This document shows, piece after piece, positions 18,135 through 26,218 of a DNA stretch of 64,000 bases. The translations under genes were made by a program, and so were the position numbers. This stretch comes from Pseudomonas putida (GTDB lineage Bacteria; Pseudomonadota; Gammaproteobacteria; Pseudomonadales; Pseudomonadaceae). The notes under the pieces are model-generated. The model was given only the letters and a program-made list of their open reading frames with translations. It did no database searches and was not told where the DNA came from. The stretch spans positions 372,001-436,000 of the forward strand of contig NZ_CP066306.1 in NCBI RefSeq assembly GCF_016406145.1, given 5' to 3'. Numbering within the stretch: position 1 is the first letter of the stretch; every line of letters starts with the position of its first letter.

Positions 18135-18554
18135 ATGAACAGCTATGAAAGCGGGGCGCCGTTTCACGACACCCACAGCAAGGTCATCGGCTATCTGTTG
18201 TGGATTTTCGGCTTCACTGGTTCGCATCGTTTCTACTACGGCAAGCCGATTACCGGGACGATCTGGTTCTTCACCCTGGGTCTGCTCGGCATAGGCTGGC
18301 TGATCGACCTGTTCCTGATTCCGTCGATGGACCGGGAGGCCGACTTGCGCTTCCAGTCTGGACGCATCGACTACAACATTGCCTGGATACTGCTGACCTT
18401 CCTCGGTATTTTTGGCGTGCATCGCCTGTACCAGGGCAAGTGGATCACCGCGATCATCTACTTCTTCACCGGTGGCCTGTTCCTGGTGGGTGTGCTGTAT
18501 GACTTCTGGACGCTGAACAGTCAGGTTTCCCAGGCCAACGCCGAACGCCGTTGA
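18135..18554 (+). CDS. Membrane protein with two TM2 domains
   Basis: The 139-residue protein contains two copies of the TM2 unit. Copy 1 (about 17-64) reads YLLWIFGFTGSHRFYYGK then GLLGIGWLIDLF; copy 2 (about 81-129) reads ILLTFLGIFGVHRLYQGKW then GGLFLVGVLYDFW. Each pair of helices has the conserved G-x-HR-F/L-Y-x-G turn. Function of bacterial TM2 proteins is unknown. The downstream terminator is shared with the convergent SPOR gene. Two ATGs are 4 nt apart (18131 and 18135); only the latter is in frame. Confidence 0.87.
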   Translation: MNSYESGAPFHDTHSKVIGYLLWIFGFTGSHRFYYGKPITGTIWFFTLGLLGIGWLIDLFLIPSMDREADLRFQSGRIDYNIAWILLTFLGIFGVHRLYQGKWITAIIYFFTGGLFLVGVLYDFWTLNSQVSQANAERR

Positions 18555-18559
18555 GCACA

Positions 18560-18596
18560 AAAAAGGCCTTGTCACGCAGAGCGACAAGGCCTTTTT
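18560..18596. terminator. Bidirectional Rho-independent terminator
   Basis: A perfect 14-bp stem (AAAAAGGCCTTGTC with its complement) with a 9-nt loop gives a T-run on both strands. It lies between the convergent TM2 and SPOR genes and can end both transcripts. Confidence 0.93.
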
Positions 18597-18598
18597 CG

Positions 18599-19297
18599 TT
18601 ACTGGCGGGTCTGCCGCTGCTGCAGTAGCAGGTTACTGAACCCCGCTCCGGCCAGCTGCTTCTGCGCACCGGTCAACTGTTCACGGTTGCTGTATGGGCC
18701 GACCAGCACGCGGTACCAGGTTTCATCCTTGACCGTGCCCGACTCCACCTTCACCGTCTGGCCCAGCAGGATGATCTGCGCCCGCACCTTGTCGGCGTCG
18801 GCCTGTTTACGGAACGACCCGGCCTGAAGGAAGTATTGCGTGGTGGCCGCAGGCTTGATCACTGGCGGAGCCGGGGGTGGCGTCTGGCCCAACAGTGCAG
18901 CCTGGGCGCGCGCAGTGTCGATTTTCGCCGCTTCGGCAGGTGTGACCGGAGTCACCGGCTGGGCTGGGACAGGCGGCGTCTTCTCAGGCACGGCTTCTGG
19001 CGGCACGATCACTTCCGACTCGGGCAGCAGAGTGTAGAAGTCATACTTGGGCTTTACCGGCTGCTGCGTCGTGGCCGCCGTGGACTTGCCCGCCTCGGCA
19101 ACTTTCTCGGGCTTCTGCTGCTCGGGCTTGGCGCGCTTGATATCGCCACCGCCAGGCTCGAGCTTCATCAGAAAGACGATGAAGGCGCCGACCGTCAGGC
19201 CGACCGCCAACCATATCCAACCGGGGATCGGCTGTTTGGCCGGTGCCTGGGTGCGGCTTGCACCGCGCTTGGGAGCTGGTTTTTTCTTGGCGGCCAA
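18599..19297 (-). CDS. SPOR domain membrane protein (FtsN-like)
   Basis: The 232-residue protein has a short basic N-terminus, a single membrane anchor (about 26-45), a Pro/Ala/Val-rich linker and a C-terminal SPOR domain (about 150-230, starting YFLQAGSFRKQADADKVRAQ). SPOR domains bind denuded glycan at the septum, so a division-related periplasmic role is likely. It starts at a TTG one nucleotide after the argS stop codon (TAA G TTG), so it is translationally linked to argS. A similar argS-SPOR pairing occurs widely in gammaproteobacteria. Confidence 0.9.
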   Translation of the reverse strand: MAAKKKPAPKRGASRTQAPAKQPIPGWIWLAVGLTVGAFIVFLMKLEPGGGDIKRAKPEQQKPEKVAEAGKSTAATTQQPVKPKYDFYTLLPESEVIVPPEAVPEKTPPVPAQPVTPVTPAEAAKIDTARAQAALLGQTPPPAPPVIKPAATTQYFLQAGSFRKQADADKVRAQIILLGQTVKVESGTVKDETWYRVLVGPYSNREQLTGAQKQLAGAGFSNLLLQQRQTRQ

Positions 19298-19298
19298 C

Positions 19299-21035
19299 TT
19301 ACATGCGCTCCAGGGTTTCCAGGCCGAGCAGTTCCAGACCTTGCTTCAGGGTGCGACCCGTCAGGGCCGCCAGGCGCAGACGGCTCTGCTGCTGCTCGGG
19401 GGTTTCGGCGGCGAGGATCGGGCAATTCTCGTAGAAGCTGGAGAACAGGCCGGCCAGGTCGTACAGGTAGGTGCACAACACGTGCGGGGTGCCCTTGTCC
19501 GCGACGTTGTTGAGGATTTCGCCGAATTGCGCCAGGCGTGCAGCCAGGTCCTGCTCGTGGGCAGCCTGCAGGACGATGTGGCCTTCCACCTCGTCAAAGC
19601 CCTTGCCCAACTTGCGGAACACGCCGGCCACGCGGGTGTAGGCGTACAGCAGGTAGGGCGCGGTGTTGCCTTCGAAGTTGAGCATCAGCTCAAAGTTGAA
19701 GCTGTAGTCGCTGGTGCGGTGCTTGGACAAGTCCGCGTATTTCACCGCGCCGATACCGACCACTTCACCGATGTGGCGCAATTCGTCCTCGGCCAGGCTC
19801 GGGTTTTTCTCCTTGACCAGTGCGTAGGCACGCTCCTTGGCCTCGGTGAGCAGGTCGATCAGCTTCACGGTGCCGCCGTCACGGGTCTTGAACGGGCGGC
19901 CATCGGCGCCGTTCATGGTGCCGAAGCCCATGTGTTCCATCTGCATCGGGTGCCCGACGAAACCGGCGCGGCGCGCCACTTCGAACACCTGGTTGAAGTG
20001 CAGCGCCTGGCGCTGGTCGACGAAGTACAGTGCGCGGTCGGCCTTGAGCACATTGCTGCGGTAGCGCACTGCAGCCAGGTCGGTGGTGGCGTACAGGTAG
20101 CCGCCGTCGGCCTTCTGCACGATCACGGGCAATGGCTCGCCTTCGCTGTTCTTGAACTCTTCGAGGAACACGCACTGGGCGCCTTGGTCCTCGACCAGCA
20201 GGCCTTTGGCCTTGAGGTCGGCAACCACGTTGGCGAGGTCGGCGTTATAGGCGCTTTCGCCCATCACGTCGGCCATGGTCAGTTTGACGTTGAGCAACTC
20301 GTAGGTTTTCTGGCAGTGCGACAGCGAAATGTCCTTGAAGCGCGTCCACAGGGCCATGCAGTCCGGGTCGCCGGCCTGCAGCTTGACCACCAGGCCGCGG
20401 GCGCGGGTGGCGAATTCCTCGGACTCGTCGAAGCGCTTCTTGGCGGCGCGGTAGAAGTTCTCCAGGTCAGACAACTCGTCGCTGGTGATCGGGTTTTCTT
20501 CCAGATAGGCCAGCAGCATGCCGAACTGAGTACCCCAGTCGCCCACGTGGTTCTGGCGGATGACCTGGTCGCCCAGGAATTCCAGCACGCGGGCGACGCT
20601 GTCACCGATGATGGTGGATCGCAGGTGGCCGACGTGCATCTCTTTGGCCAGGTTCGGTGCCGACATATCGATCACCACCTTCTGCGCAGGGCCAGCCTTG
20701 CGCGCACCCAGGTGTGCATCGGCCAGGGCGGCGTCCAGGCGGTTGGCCAAGGCGTCGGTGTTCTGGAAGAAGTTCAAAAAGCCTGGGCCTGCGATTTCGG
20801 CCTTGCTGATGTCTGCACTGGCCGGCAGGGCTGCAATCAGCTTTTCGGCCAGGTCACGCGGCTTCATGCCAGCCGGCTTGGCCAGCATCATCGCGATGTT
20901 GCTGGCGAAGTCGCCGTGTGTCTTGTCCCGGGCGTTTTCCACCTGGATCGCCGGCGACAGCCCTTCAGGCAGCACACCGTCGGTGACGAGTTGGGTGAGG
21001 GCTTGCTGGATCAGCTGGCGAATGGTGTCTTTCAT
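19299..21035 (-). CDS. argS: Arginyl-tRNA synthetase
   Basis: ArgS charges tRNA-Arg. The 578-residue protein has the N-terminal tRNA-recognition domain, a class I catalytic core with the HIGH-type motif HVGHLR, the [11 protein letters not shown] segment leading to the KMSKS-equivalent KTRDGG, and the anticodon-binding DALR domain that ends in LETLERM. The ATG at 21035 gives the usual family length; GGGATCTC lies upstream. The downstream SPOR gene follows almost without a gap. Confidence 0.97.
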
Positions 21036-21130
21036 GGGGATCTCTTTTCGACCGCTAGCGCGGTGGAGCGCCTGGATGCGCAGGTGGAAAAACTGGGTAT
21101 TATCCGTTGCTGGGGCCGGGTTGCCAACCT

Positions 21131-21203
21131 TTGAGCTGCAAGCTGCAAGCTGCAAGAAAAAGCGCCATCGCCCGGCCTGCTCTTGCTCTTGCTTGCAGCT
21201 CAA
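21131..21203. repeat. AGCTGCA repeat tract with inverted arms (argS-priA junction)
   Basis: Three tandem AGCTGCA units begin at 21134. The arm TTGAGCTGCAAGC (21131-21143) has an exact inverted copy at 21191-21203, which runs over the priA stop codon. The same repeat family recurs at 26122, 43411 and 59097. Confidence 0.8.
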
Positions 21204-23419
21204 TAAAGGTCGACCGGGTCGACATCCAGCGACCAGCGTACTTGTCGCCCGCCTGGAAGCTGCTCCAACACTAGCAACCAGGCACTGATCAGTCGATGCA
21301 GCGGTGCCCGGGTTTCGGCCTGTATCAGCAATTGCGCACGGAAGCGCCCGGCCTTGCGCTCCATCGGAGCAGGCACCGGGCCCAACAGTTCAATGCCGGG
21401 CAAGCGTTGCTCCGCAACCAGGCGCTGCGCTGCGTTGCAGGCTTCGTCGAGAAAACCTTCGGCCTGCCCTGGCTTGTGCGCTTCGGCGCGCAGCAGGGCA
21501 AGGTGGGAATACGGTGGCAGGCCGGCGGCGCGGCGCTCGTCCAGGGCCTGTTCGGCAAAGGCGAAGTAGCCTTGCTCGGTCAACTGTACCAGTAGGGGGT
21601 GGTCGGCCAGGTGCGTCTGGATGACCACTTTGCCGGGCTCCTCGGCACGCCCGGCGCGCCCGGCCACCTGCACGATGAGTTGTGCCATGCGCTCGGTGGC
21701 GCGAAAGTCGCCGGAGAACAGCCCCCCATCGGCATCGAGAATCGCGACCAAGGTAACCCGCGGAAAGTGGTGCCCCTTAGCCAGCATCTGCGTCCCGACC
21801 AGGATGCTCGGCTGGCCGCGCTGAATGGTGCTGAACAAATTGTTCATGGCGTCCTTGCGGGCCGTGCTGTCGCGGTCGACCCGCAGGATTGGGTAATCGG
21901 GGAACAATACCTTCAGACGTTCCTCGGCGCGCTCGGTACCTGCACCTACCGGGCGCAAGTCGACATGGTTGCACTTAGGGCACTGGTGCGGCAGGCGTTC
22001 GTCGTACCCGCAATGGTGGCAGCGCAGCACGCCGGCGCGCTGGTGCACGGTCATGCGGGCATCGCAGCGCGGGCATTCGCTGAGCCAGCCGCAGTCGTGG
22101 CATAGCAGCGTCGGGGCGAAACCGCGGCGGTTGAGGAAAACCAGCACCTGCTGGCCTGCTTCCAGTGTCTGGCGGATGGCCTGTTGCAGGGGACCGCTGA
22201 TGCCACTGTCCAGCGGCAGGCTTTTCACGTCCAGGCGTAACATGCGTGGCGGGCGCGCGCCCCCTGCGCGTTGGTTCATGCGTAGCAGGCGGTAGCGGCC
22301 GGTCAGGGCATTGTGCAGGGTTTCCAGCGAAGGGGTGGCTGAGCCGAGCAGAATCGGGATGTTTTCCTGGTGAGCGCGCACCATCGCAAGGTCGCGGGCG
22401 TGGTAGCGCAGGCCTTCCTGCTGCTTATAGGAACCGTCATGTTCCTCGTCGATGATGATCAGGCCCGGGTTCTTCATTGGGGTGAACAGCGCCGAACGCG
22501 TGCCGATGATGATATCGGCCTCGCCATCTCGCGCTGCCAGCCAGGCGTCGAGGCGTTCGCGGTCATTGACGGCCGAATGCACCAAGGCGATGCGTGCGTT
22601 GAAACGCTGTTCGAAACGCGCCAGGGTTTGCGGGCCGAGGTTGATTTCCGGGATCAGCACCAGCGCCTGCTTTCCAGCCTCCAGGGTTTCGCGGATCAGT
22701 TGCAGGTAGACCTCGGTCTTGCCGCTGCCGGTAACGCCGGCCAGGAGGAACGCATTGAAACCGCCAAAGCCATCGCGCACAGCCTCGAATGCTTCGCGCT
22801 GCTCGTCGTTGAGCGGCAGTTCCGGTTGGGCCAGCCAGTGTTCATGCCGTTGCGCCGGCAGGTGGCGGCGTACTTCCTGCTGAACCAGGTCCTTGGCGAG
22901 CAGCAGATCGAGGCTGTCCTTGTTCAGGTTCAGTTTGCTCAAAAGGCTGTGGGCAACGCCATGCGGGTGTTGGGCCAAGGTTTTCAGGGCGTCGCGCTGG
23001 CGCGGTGCGCGTGCGATGCGGGGGTCTTCAAGGCGGGCGCCGGGGGCCACGTGCCAGAAGCGTTCCTGGCGCATCTCGGCCGGCTCGCCCTGGCGCAGCA
23101 AGGTGGGCAAGGCCCAGCTCAGGGTGTCGCCGAGGCTGTGCTGGTAGTACTGGGCCGTCCACAGGCATAGCTTGAACAGCGGCGCCGGCACCGGTGAAAC
23201 GGGGTCGAGCAGGGCGCTGGCCGGTTTCAGCTTGTCGGCAGGGACTTCGCTGTGGTCGCAGACCTCTACCAGCACGCCGATCATCTCGCGGCGGCCGAAC
23301 GGCACTCGGATGCGCATCCCGGGAGTGAGTGCCTGGCGCGCCATGCTCGCCGGCGCCCGGTAGTCGAACAGGCGACGCAGGGGGGAGGGCAGGGCAAGGC
23401 GCAGGATGACGTCGGACAC
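21200..23419 (-). CDS. priA: Primosomal replication restart helicase PriA
   Basis: PriA recognises stalled or collapsed replication forks and reloads the replisome. The protein shows the superfamily 2 helicase motifs (Walker [17 protein letters not shown] box, GSATPS, and QVAGRAGR) and an inserted zinc-binding region with paired cysteines (CHDCGW, CPRCDA, CHHCGY, CPKC). I prefer the GTG at 23419 (739 residues, the usual Pseudomonas length, starting [12 protein letters not shown] after the initiator) over the ATG at 23440, which adds seven residues and has no better ribosome-binding site. It diverges from rpmE. Confidence 0.95.
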
Positions 23420-23488
23420 GCGTAAGGTCTCGCAGGGCATTTCAAAGACTGGCGAGCCTAGCAGACGACAGTCGGTGCAAGCGACAAC

Positions 23489-23516
23489 TTGCGTCGACGC
23501 AGCTCTCTGGTATTAT
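23489..23516 (+). promoter_or_regulatory. Sigma-70 promoter of rpmE
   Basis: TTGCGT (23489-23494), a 16-nt spacer and TATTAT (23511-23516) lie 70 nt before the rpmE ATG. The -10 box is near consensus. No zinc-uptake-regulator site was identified. Confidence 0.65.
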
Positions 23517-23586
23517 TCCCCGCCTAATTACGTGCGGTATTCAACAATTGGTGTTGGGTGGCGGCACGCAGCTCGAGGAAGTGACC

Positions 23587-23802
23587 ATGAAAGCTGATAT
23601 TCATCCGAACTACGAAGCAGTTGCTGTGACCTGCAGCTGCGGCAACAAATTCGAAACCCGTTCGACCCTGGGCAGCACCCTGGCGATCGACGTTTGCAAC
23701 CTGTGCCACCCGTTCTACACCGGTAAGCAGAAAGTGCTGGACACCGGTGGTCGCGTTCAGCGCTTCGCCGATCGCTTCGGTATGTTCGGTACCAAGAAGT
23801 AA
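23587..23802 (+). CDS. rpmE: 50S ribosomal protein L31 (zinc-binding form)
   Basis: L31 bridges the ribosomal subunits. The 71-residue product contains the zinc ligands Cys16, Cys18, Cys37 and Cys40, so it is the C+ form that also acts as a zinc reserve in other bacteria. The ATG at 23587 follows a GAGGAAG ribosome-binding site. Its terminator lies inside the coding start of the next gene, which begins 2 nt after the rpmE stop. Confidence 0.98.
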   Translation: MKADIHPNYEAVAVTCSCGNKFETRSTLGSTLAIDVCNLCHPFYTGKQKVLDTGGRVQRFADRFGMFGTKK

Positions 23803-23804
23803 TC

Positions 23805-24626
23805 ATGCGCATGGCGAATCCTTCGGGCTTCGCGTTGTTGCTGAAAAAGGCGCCCCTTGTGGGCGCCTTTTTTGTGGGCGCGCTTTGGCAAGTGCCGGCC
23901 CTGGCGTTTTGCCCATTGCCGGACAGGCCGCAGATCGTGGCAGTGCGTCAGGTGGTCGATGGCGATACCCTGCGCCTTACCGATGGTCGCAGCGTGCGCA
24001 TGATTGGCATCAACGCCCCGGAGATAGGGCGCAAGGGGCGCACCAGCGAACCGTTTGCCGAGGCCGCCAAGCGGCGTTTGCAAGCCTTGGTCAAAGCCAG
24101 CGACGGCCGTGTCGGCTTGGTGCTCGGCGTCGAGCCCAAGGACAAGTACGGCCGGACGCTGGCACATGTTTACGCCCGCACTGGCGACAATCTTGAAGCG
24201 CGATTGCTTGGCGAAGGGCTTGGTTATCGCGTCGCGGTTGCGCCCAATGTGCGTTTGGTGGCGTGCCAGCAAGTGGCCGAGCAATCGGCGCGCAAGGCAG
24301 GCGCTGGCCTTTGGCGCAGTTCACCGGTACTTCGCGCAAGCCAGGTCCGCGAGTCGGGCTTTGCAGTGATCGGCGGCACCATCCGGAATATTGCACGCAA
24401 TCGTGGCGGCATCTGGCTGGAACTGGAAACTGGCGTGGTGCTTCAGGTTCCCGCTCGTCTGCAACGCAACTTCCCCAAAGGCTTCTTCGATAACCTCAAG
24501 GGACGCCAGGTCGAGGCGCGTGGTTGGGTGCTGGATCGTTCCCGCAAGGGTGGGCTCAAGCCGGGGCAGCGACGCTGGGTGTTGCCAATCACCGACCCGA
24601 GCATGCTGGAGCGCATTTCAAGCTGA
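23805..24626 (+). CDS. Secreted thermonuclease-family (SNase-like) nuclease
   Basis: The 273-residue protein starts with a hydrophobic export signal (about 9-34, ending ALAFC) and contains a staphylococcal-nuclease OB-fold domain: DGDTLRL, RMIGINAPE (catalytic Arg and Glu), and DKYGRTLAHVY with the second Arg. A further beta-rich C-terminal part (from about 180) resembles an extra OB-like module. It probably cuts nucleic acids in the periplasm or outside the cell. The start is only 2 nt after the rpmE stop, and the rpmE terminator is encoded within its signal peptide, so expression likely depends on terminator read-through. A start further downstream would lose the signal peptide and is less likely. 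Confidence 0.86.
   Translation: MRMANPSGFALLLKKAPLVGAFFVGALWQVPALAFCPLPDRPQIVAVRQVVDGDTLRLTDGRSVRMIGINAPEIGRKGRTSEPFAEAAKRRLQALVKASDGRVGLVLGVEPKDKYGRTLAHVYARTGDNLEARLLGEGLGYRVAVAPNVRLVACQQVAEQSARKAGAGLWRSSPVLRASQVRESGFAVIGGTIRNIARNRGGIWLELETGVVLQVPARLQRNFPKGFFDNLKGRQVEARGWVLDRSRKGGLKPGQRRWVLPITDPSMLERISS
23844..23873 (+). terminator. Rho-independent terminator of rpmE, embedded in the nuclease signal-peptide codons
   Basis: AAAAAGGCGCCC (23844-23855) pairs perfectly with GGGCGCCTTTTT (23861-23872) around a 5-nt loop and ends in a T-run. In the nuclease reading frame this same DNA encodes KKAPLVGAFF. Confidence 0.9.
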
Positions 24627-24805
24627 AAAGATGTAGACATTTCGCTACTAGATTGTACACACTGTCGCTTGAATGCCCCCGTGTGTTATAGCGTAAAGTC
24701 GTAGGCTAAAGGCCTTGACACAAGTGACCGACCAGTCTTGTGGCTCCCCGGCTCTTTGCGTATCCTCGGCGGTCCGTCAGAACAGTAAATAGCGGAATGC
24801 CCACC

Positions 24806-26074
24806 ATGTCAGACCTGAAAACCGCCGCTCTCGAATACCACGCTCAACCTCGTCCGGGGAAACTGAGCGTCGAGCTCTCCAAGCCCACCGCCACCGCCCG
24901 CGATCTCGCCCTGGCCTACAGCCCAGGCGTTGCAGAACCGGTGCGTGAAATCGGCCGTGATCCTGAGCTGGCCTACAAATACACTGGCAAGGGCAACCTT
25001 GTTGCAGTTATTTCCGATGGCACCGCCATCCTCGGTCTGGGTGACCTTGGCCCACTGGCTTCCAAGCCGGTCATGGAAGGCAAGGGTGTTCTGTTCAAGC
25101 GTTTCGCCGGTATCGACGTATTCGATATCGAAGTCGAGTCGGAAAGCCCGCAAGCTTTCATTGACACCGTTCGCCGCATCTCGATCACCTTCGGTGGCAT
25201 CAACCTCGAAGACATCAAGGCGCCAGAGTGCTTCGAAATCGAGCGCACCCTGATCGAGCAGTGCGACATTCCAGTGTTCCACGATGACCAGCACGGCACC
25301 GCAATCGTTACCGCAGCCGGTATGATCAACGCCCTGGAAATCGCAGGCAAAAAGCTCGAAGACGCCAAGATCGTCTGCCTGGGTGCCGGCGCTGCCGCCA
25401 TCTCCTGCATGAAGCTGCTGGTCAGCATGGGCGCCAAGGTCGAAAACATCTTCATGATCGACCGCAGCGGCGTGATCCACGCTGGCCGTGACGACCTGAA
25501 CCAGTACAAGGCCCAGTTCGCTCACGCTACCGACAAACGCACCCTGGCTGATGCGCTGGACGGTGCCGATGTGTTCGTTGGCCTGTCCGGCCCGAACCTG
25601 CTGAGCGCGGAAGGCCTGAAATCGATGGCTGCCAACCCGATCGTGTTCGCCTGCTCGAACCCGGACCCGGAGATCTCGCCAGAGCTGGCTCATGCCACCC
25701 GCAACGACGTGATCATGGCTACCGGTCGTTCCGACTACCCGAACCAGGTCAACAACGTGCTGGGCTTCCCGTTCATCTTCCGTGGTGCCCTGGACGTACG
25801 CGCCAAGCGTATCAACGAAGAAATGAAGATCGCCGCCGCCATCGCCCTGAAGGACCTGGCCAAGCTGCCGGTGCCTAAGGAAGTTTGCGAAGCCTATGGC
25901 GTTGAAGGCCTGGAATTCGGTCGCGAGTACATCATTCCGAAGCCGCTGGACGCACGTCTGATCACCGTGGTTTCCGATGCCGTAGCCAAGGCTGCCATCG
26001 AATCCGGCGTGGCTACCCTGCCATATCCGAAGCACTACCCGCTCAACAGCGTTGACGAAGTGTTCAACGGCTGA
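24806..26074 (+). CDS. maeB: NADP-dependent malic enzyme, short form
   Basis: The enzyme decarboxylates malate to pyruvate and supplies NADPH. The 422-residue protein carries the malic enzyme N-terminal domain (YSPGVAEPVREIG, KYTGKGNLVAVISDGTAILG) and the NAD(P)-binding domain (VCLGAGAAAISCMKLL), plus VFHDDQHGTAIV with metal ligands. It lacks the C-terminal phosphotransacetylase-like domain of E. coli MaeB, so it is the single-domain type common in Pseudomonas. The ATG at 24806 gives the expected length; another in-frame ATG lies 9 nt earlier. The 179-bp upstream region carries no promoter I can place with confidence. Confidence 0.95.
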   Translation: MSDLKTAALEYHAQPRPGKLSVELSKPTATARDLALAYSPGVAEPVREIGRDPELAYKYTGKGNLVAVISDGTAILGLGDLGPLASKPVMEGKGVLFKRFAGIDVFDIEVESESPQAFIDTVRRISITFGGINLEDIKAPECFEIERTLIEQCDIPVFHDDQHGTAIVTAAGMINALEIAGKKLEDAKIVCLGAGAAAISCMKLLVSMGAKVENIFMIDRSGVIHAGRDDLNQYKAQFAHATDKRTLADALDGADVFVGLSGPNLLSAEGLKSMAANPIVFACSNPDPEISPELAHATRNDVIMATGRSDYPNQVNNVLGFPFIFRGALDVRAKRINEEMKIAAAIALKDLAKLPVPKEVCEAYGVEGLEFGREYIIPKPLDARLITVVSDAVAKAAIESGVATLPYPKHYPLNSVDEVFNG

Positions 26075-26084
26075 AGCAGGGCGC

Positions 26085-26120
26085 AAAAAAGAACCGGCTC
26101 ATATGAGCCGGTTTTTTTTT
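26085..26120 (+). terminator. Rho-independent terminator of maeB
   Basis: AACCGGCTCAT (26092-26102) and ATGAGCCGGTT (26103-26113) form a perfect palindrome followed by at least seven more T residues and preceded by an A-run. Confidence 0.93.
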
Positions 26121-26121
26121 G

Positions 26122-26218
26122 TTCAAGCTGCGAGCTACAAGCTACAAGCCGGATCGTGCTAGTACTGACTGGCGCGGTGGGACAGCCAGTATAGGAACCT
26201 CTTGCAGCTTGCAGCTCA
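26122..26218. repeat. AGCTGCR/AGCTACA repeat tract (maeB-ponA junction)
   Basis: AAGCTGCGAGCTACAAGCTACAAG begins at about 26124 in pieces of seven bases, and inverted units (CTTGCAGCTTGCAGCTCAG) occupy 26201-26219, touching the ponA stop. It belongs to the family seen at 21131, 43411 and 59097. Confidence 0.75.
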
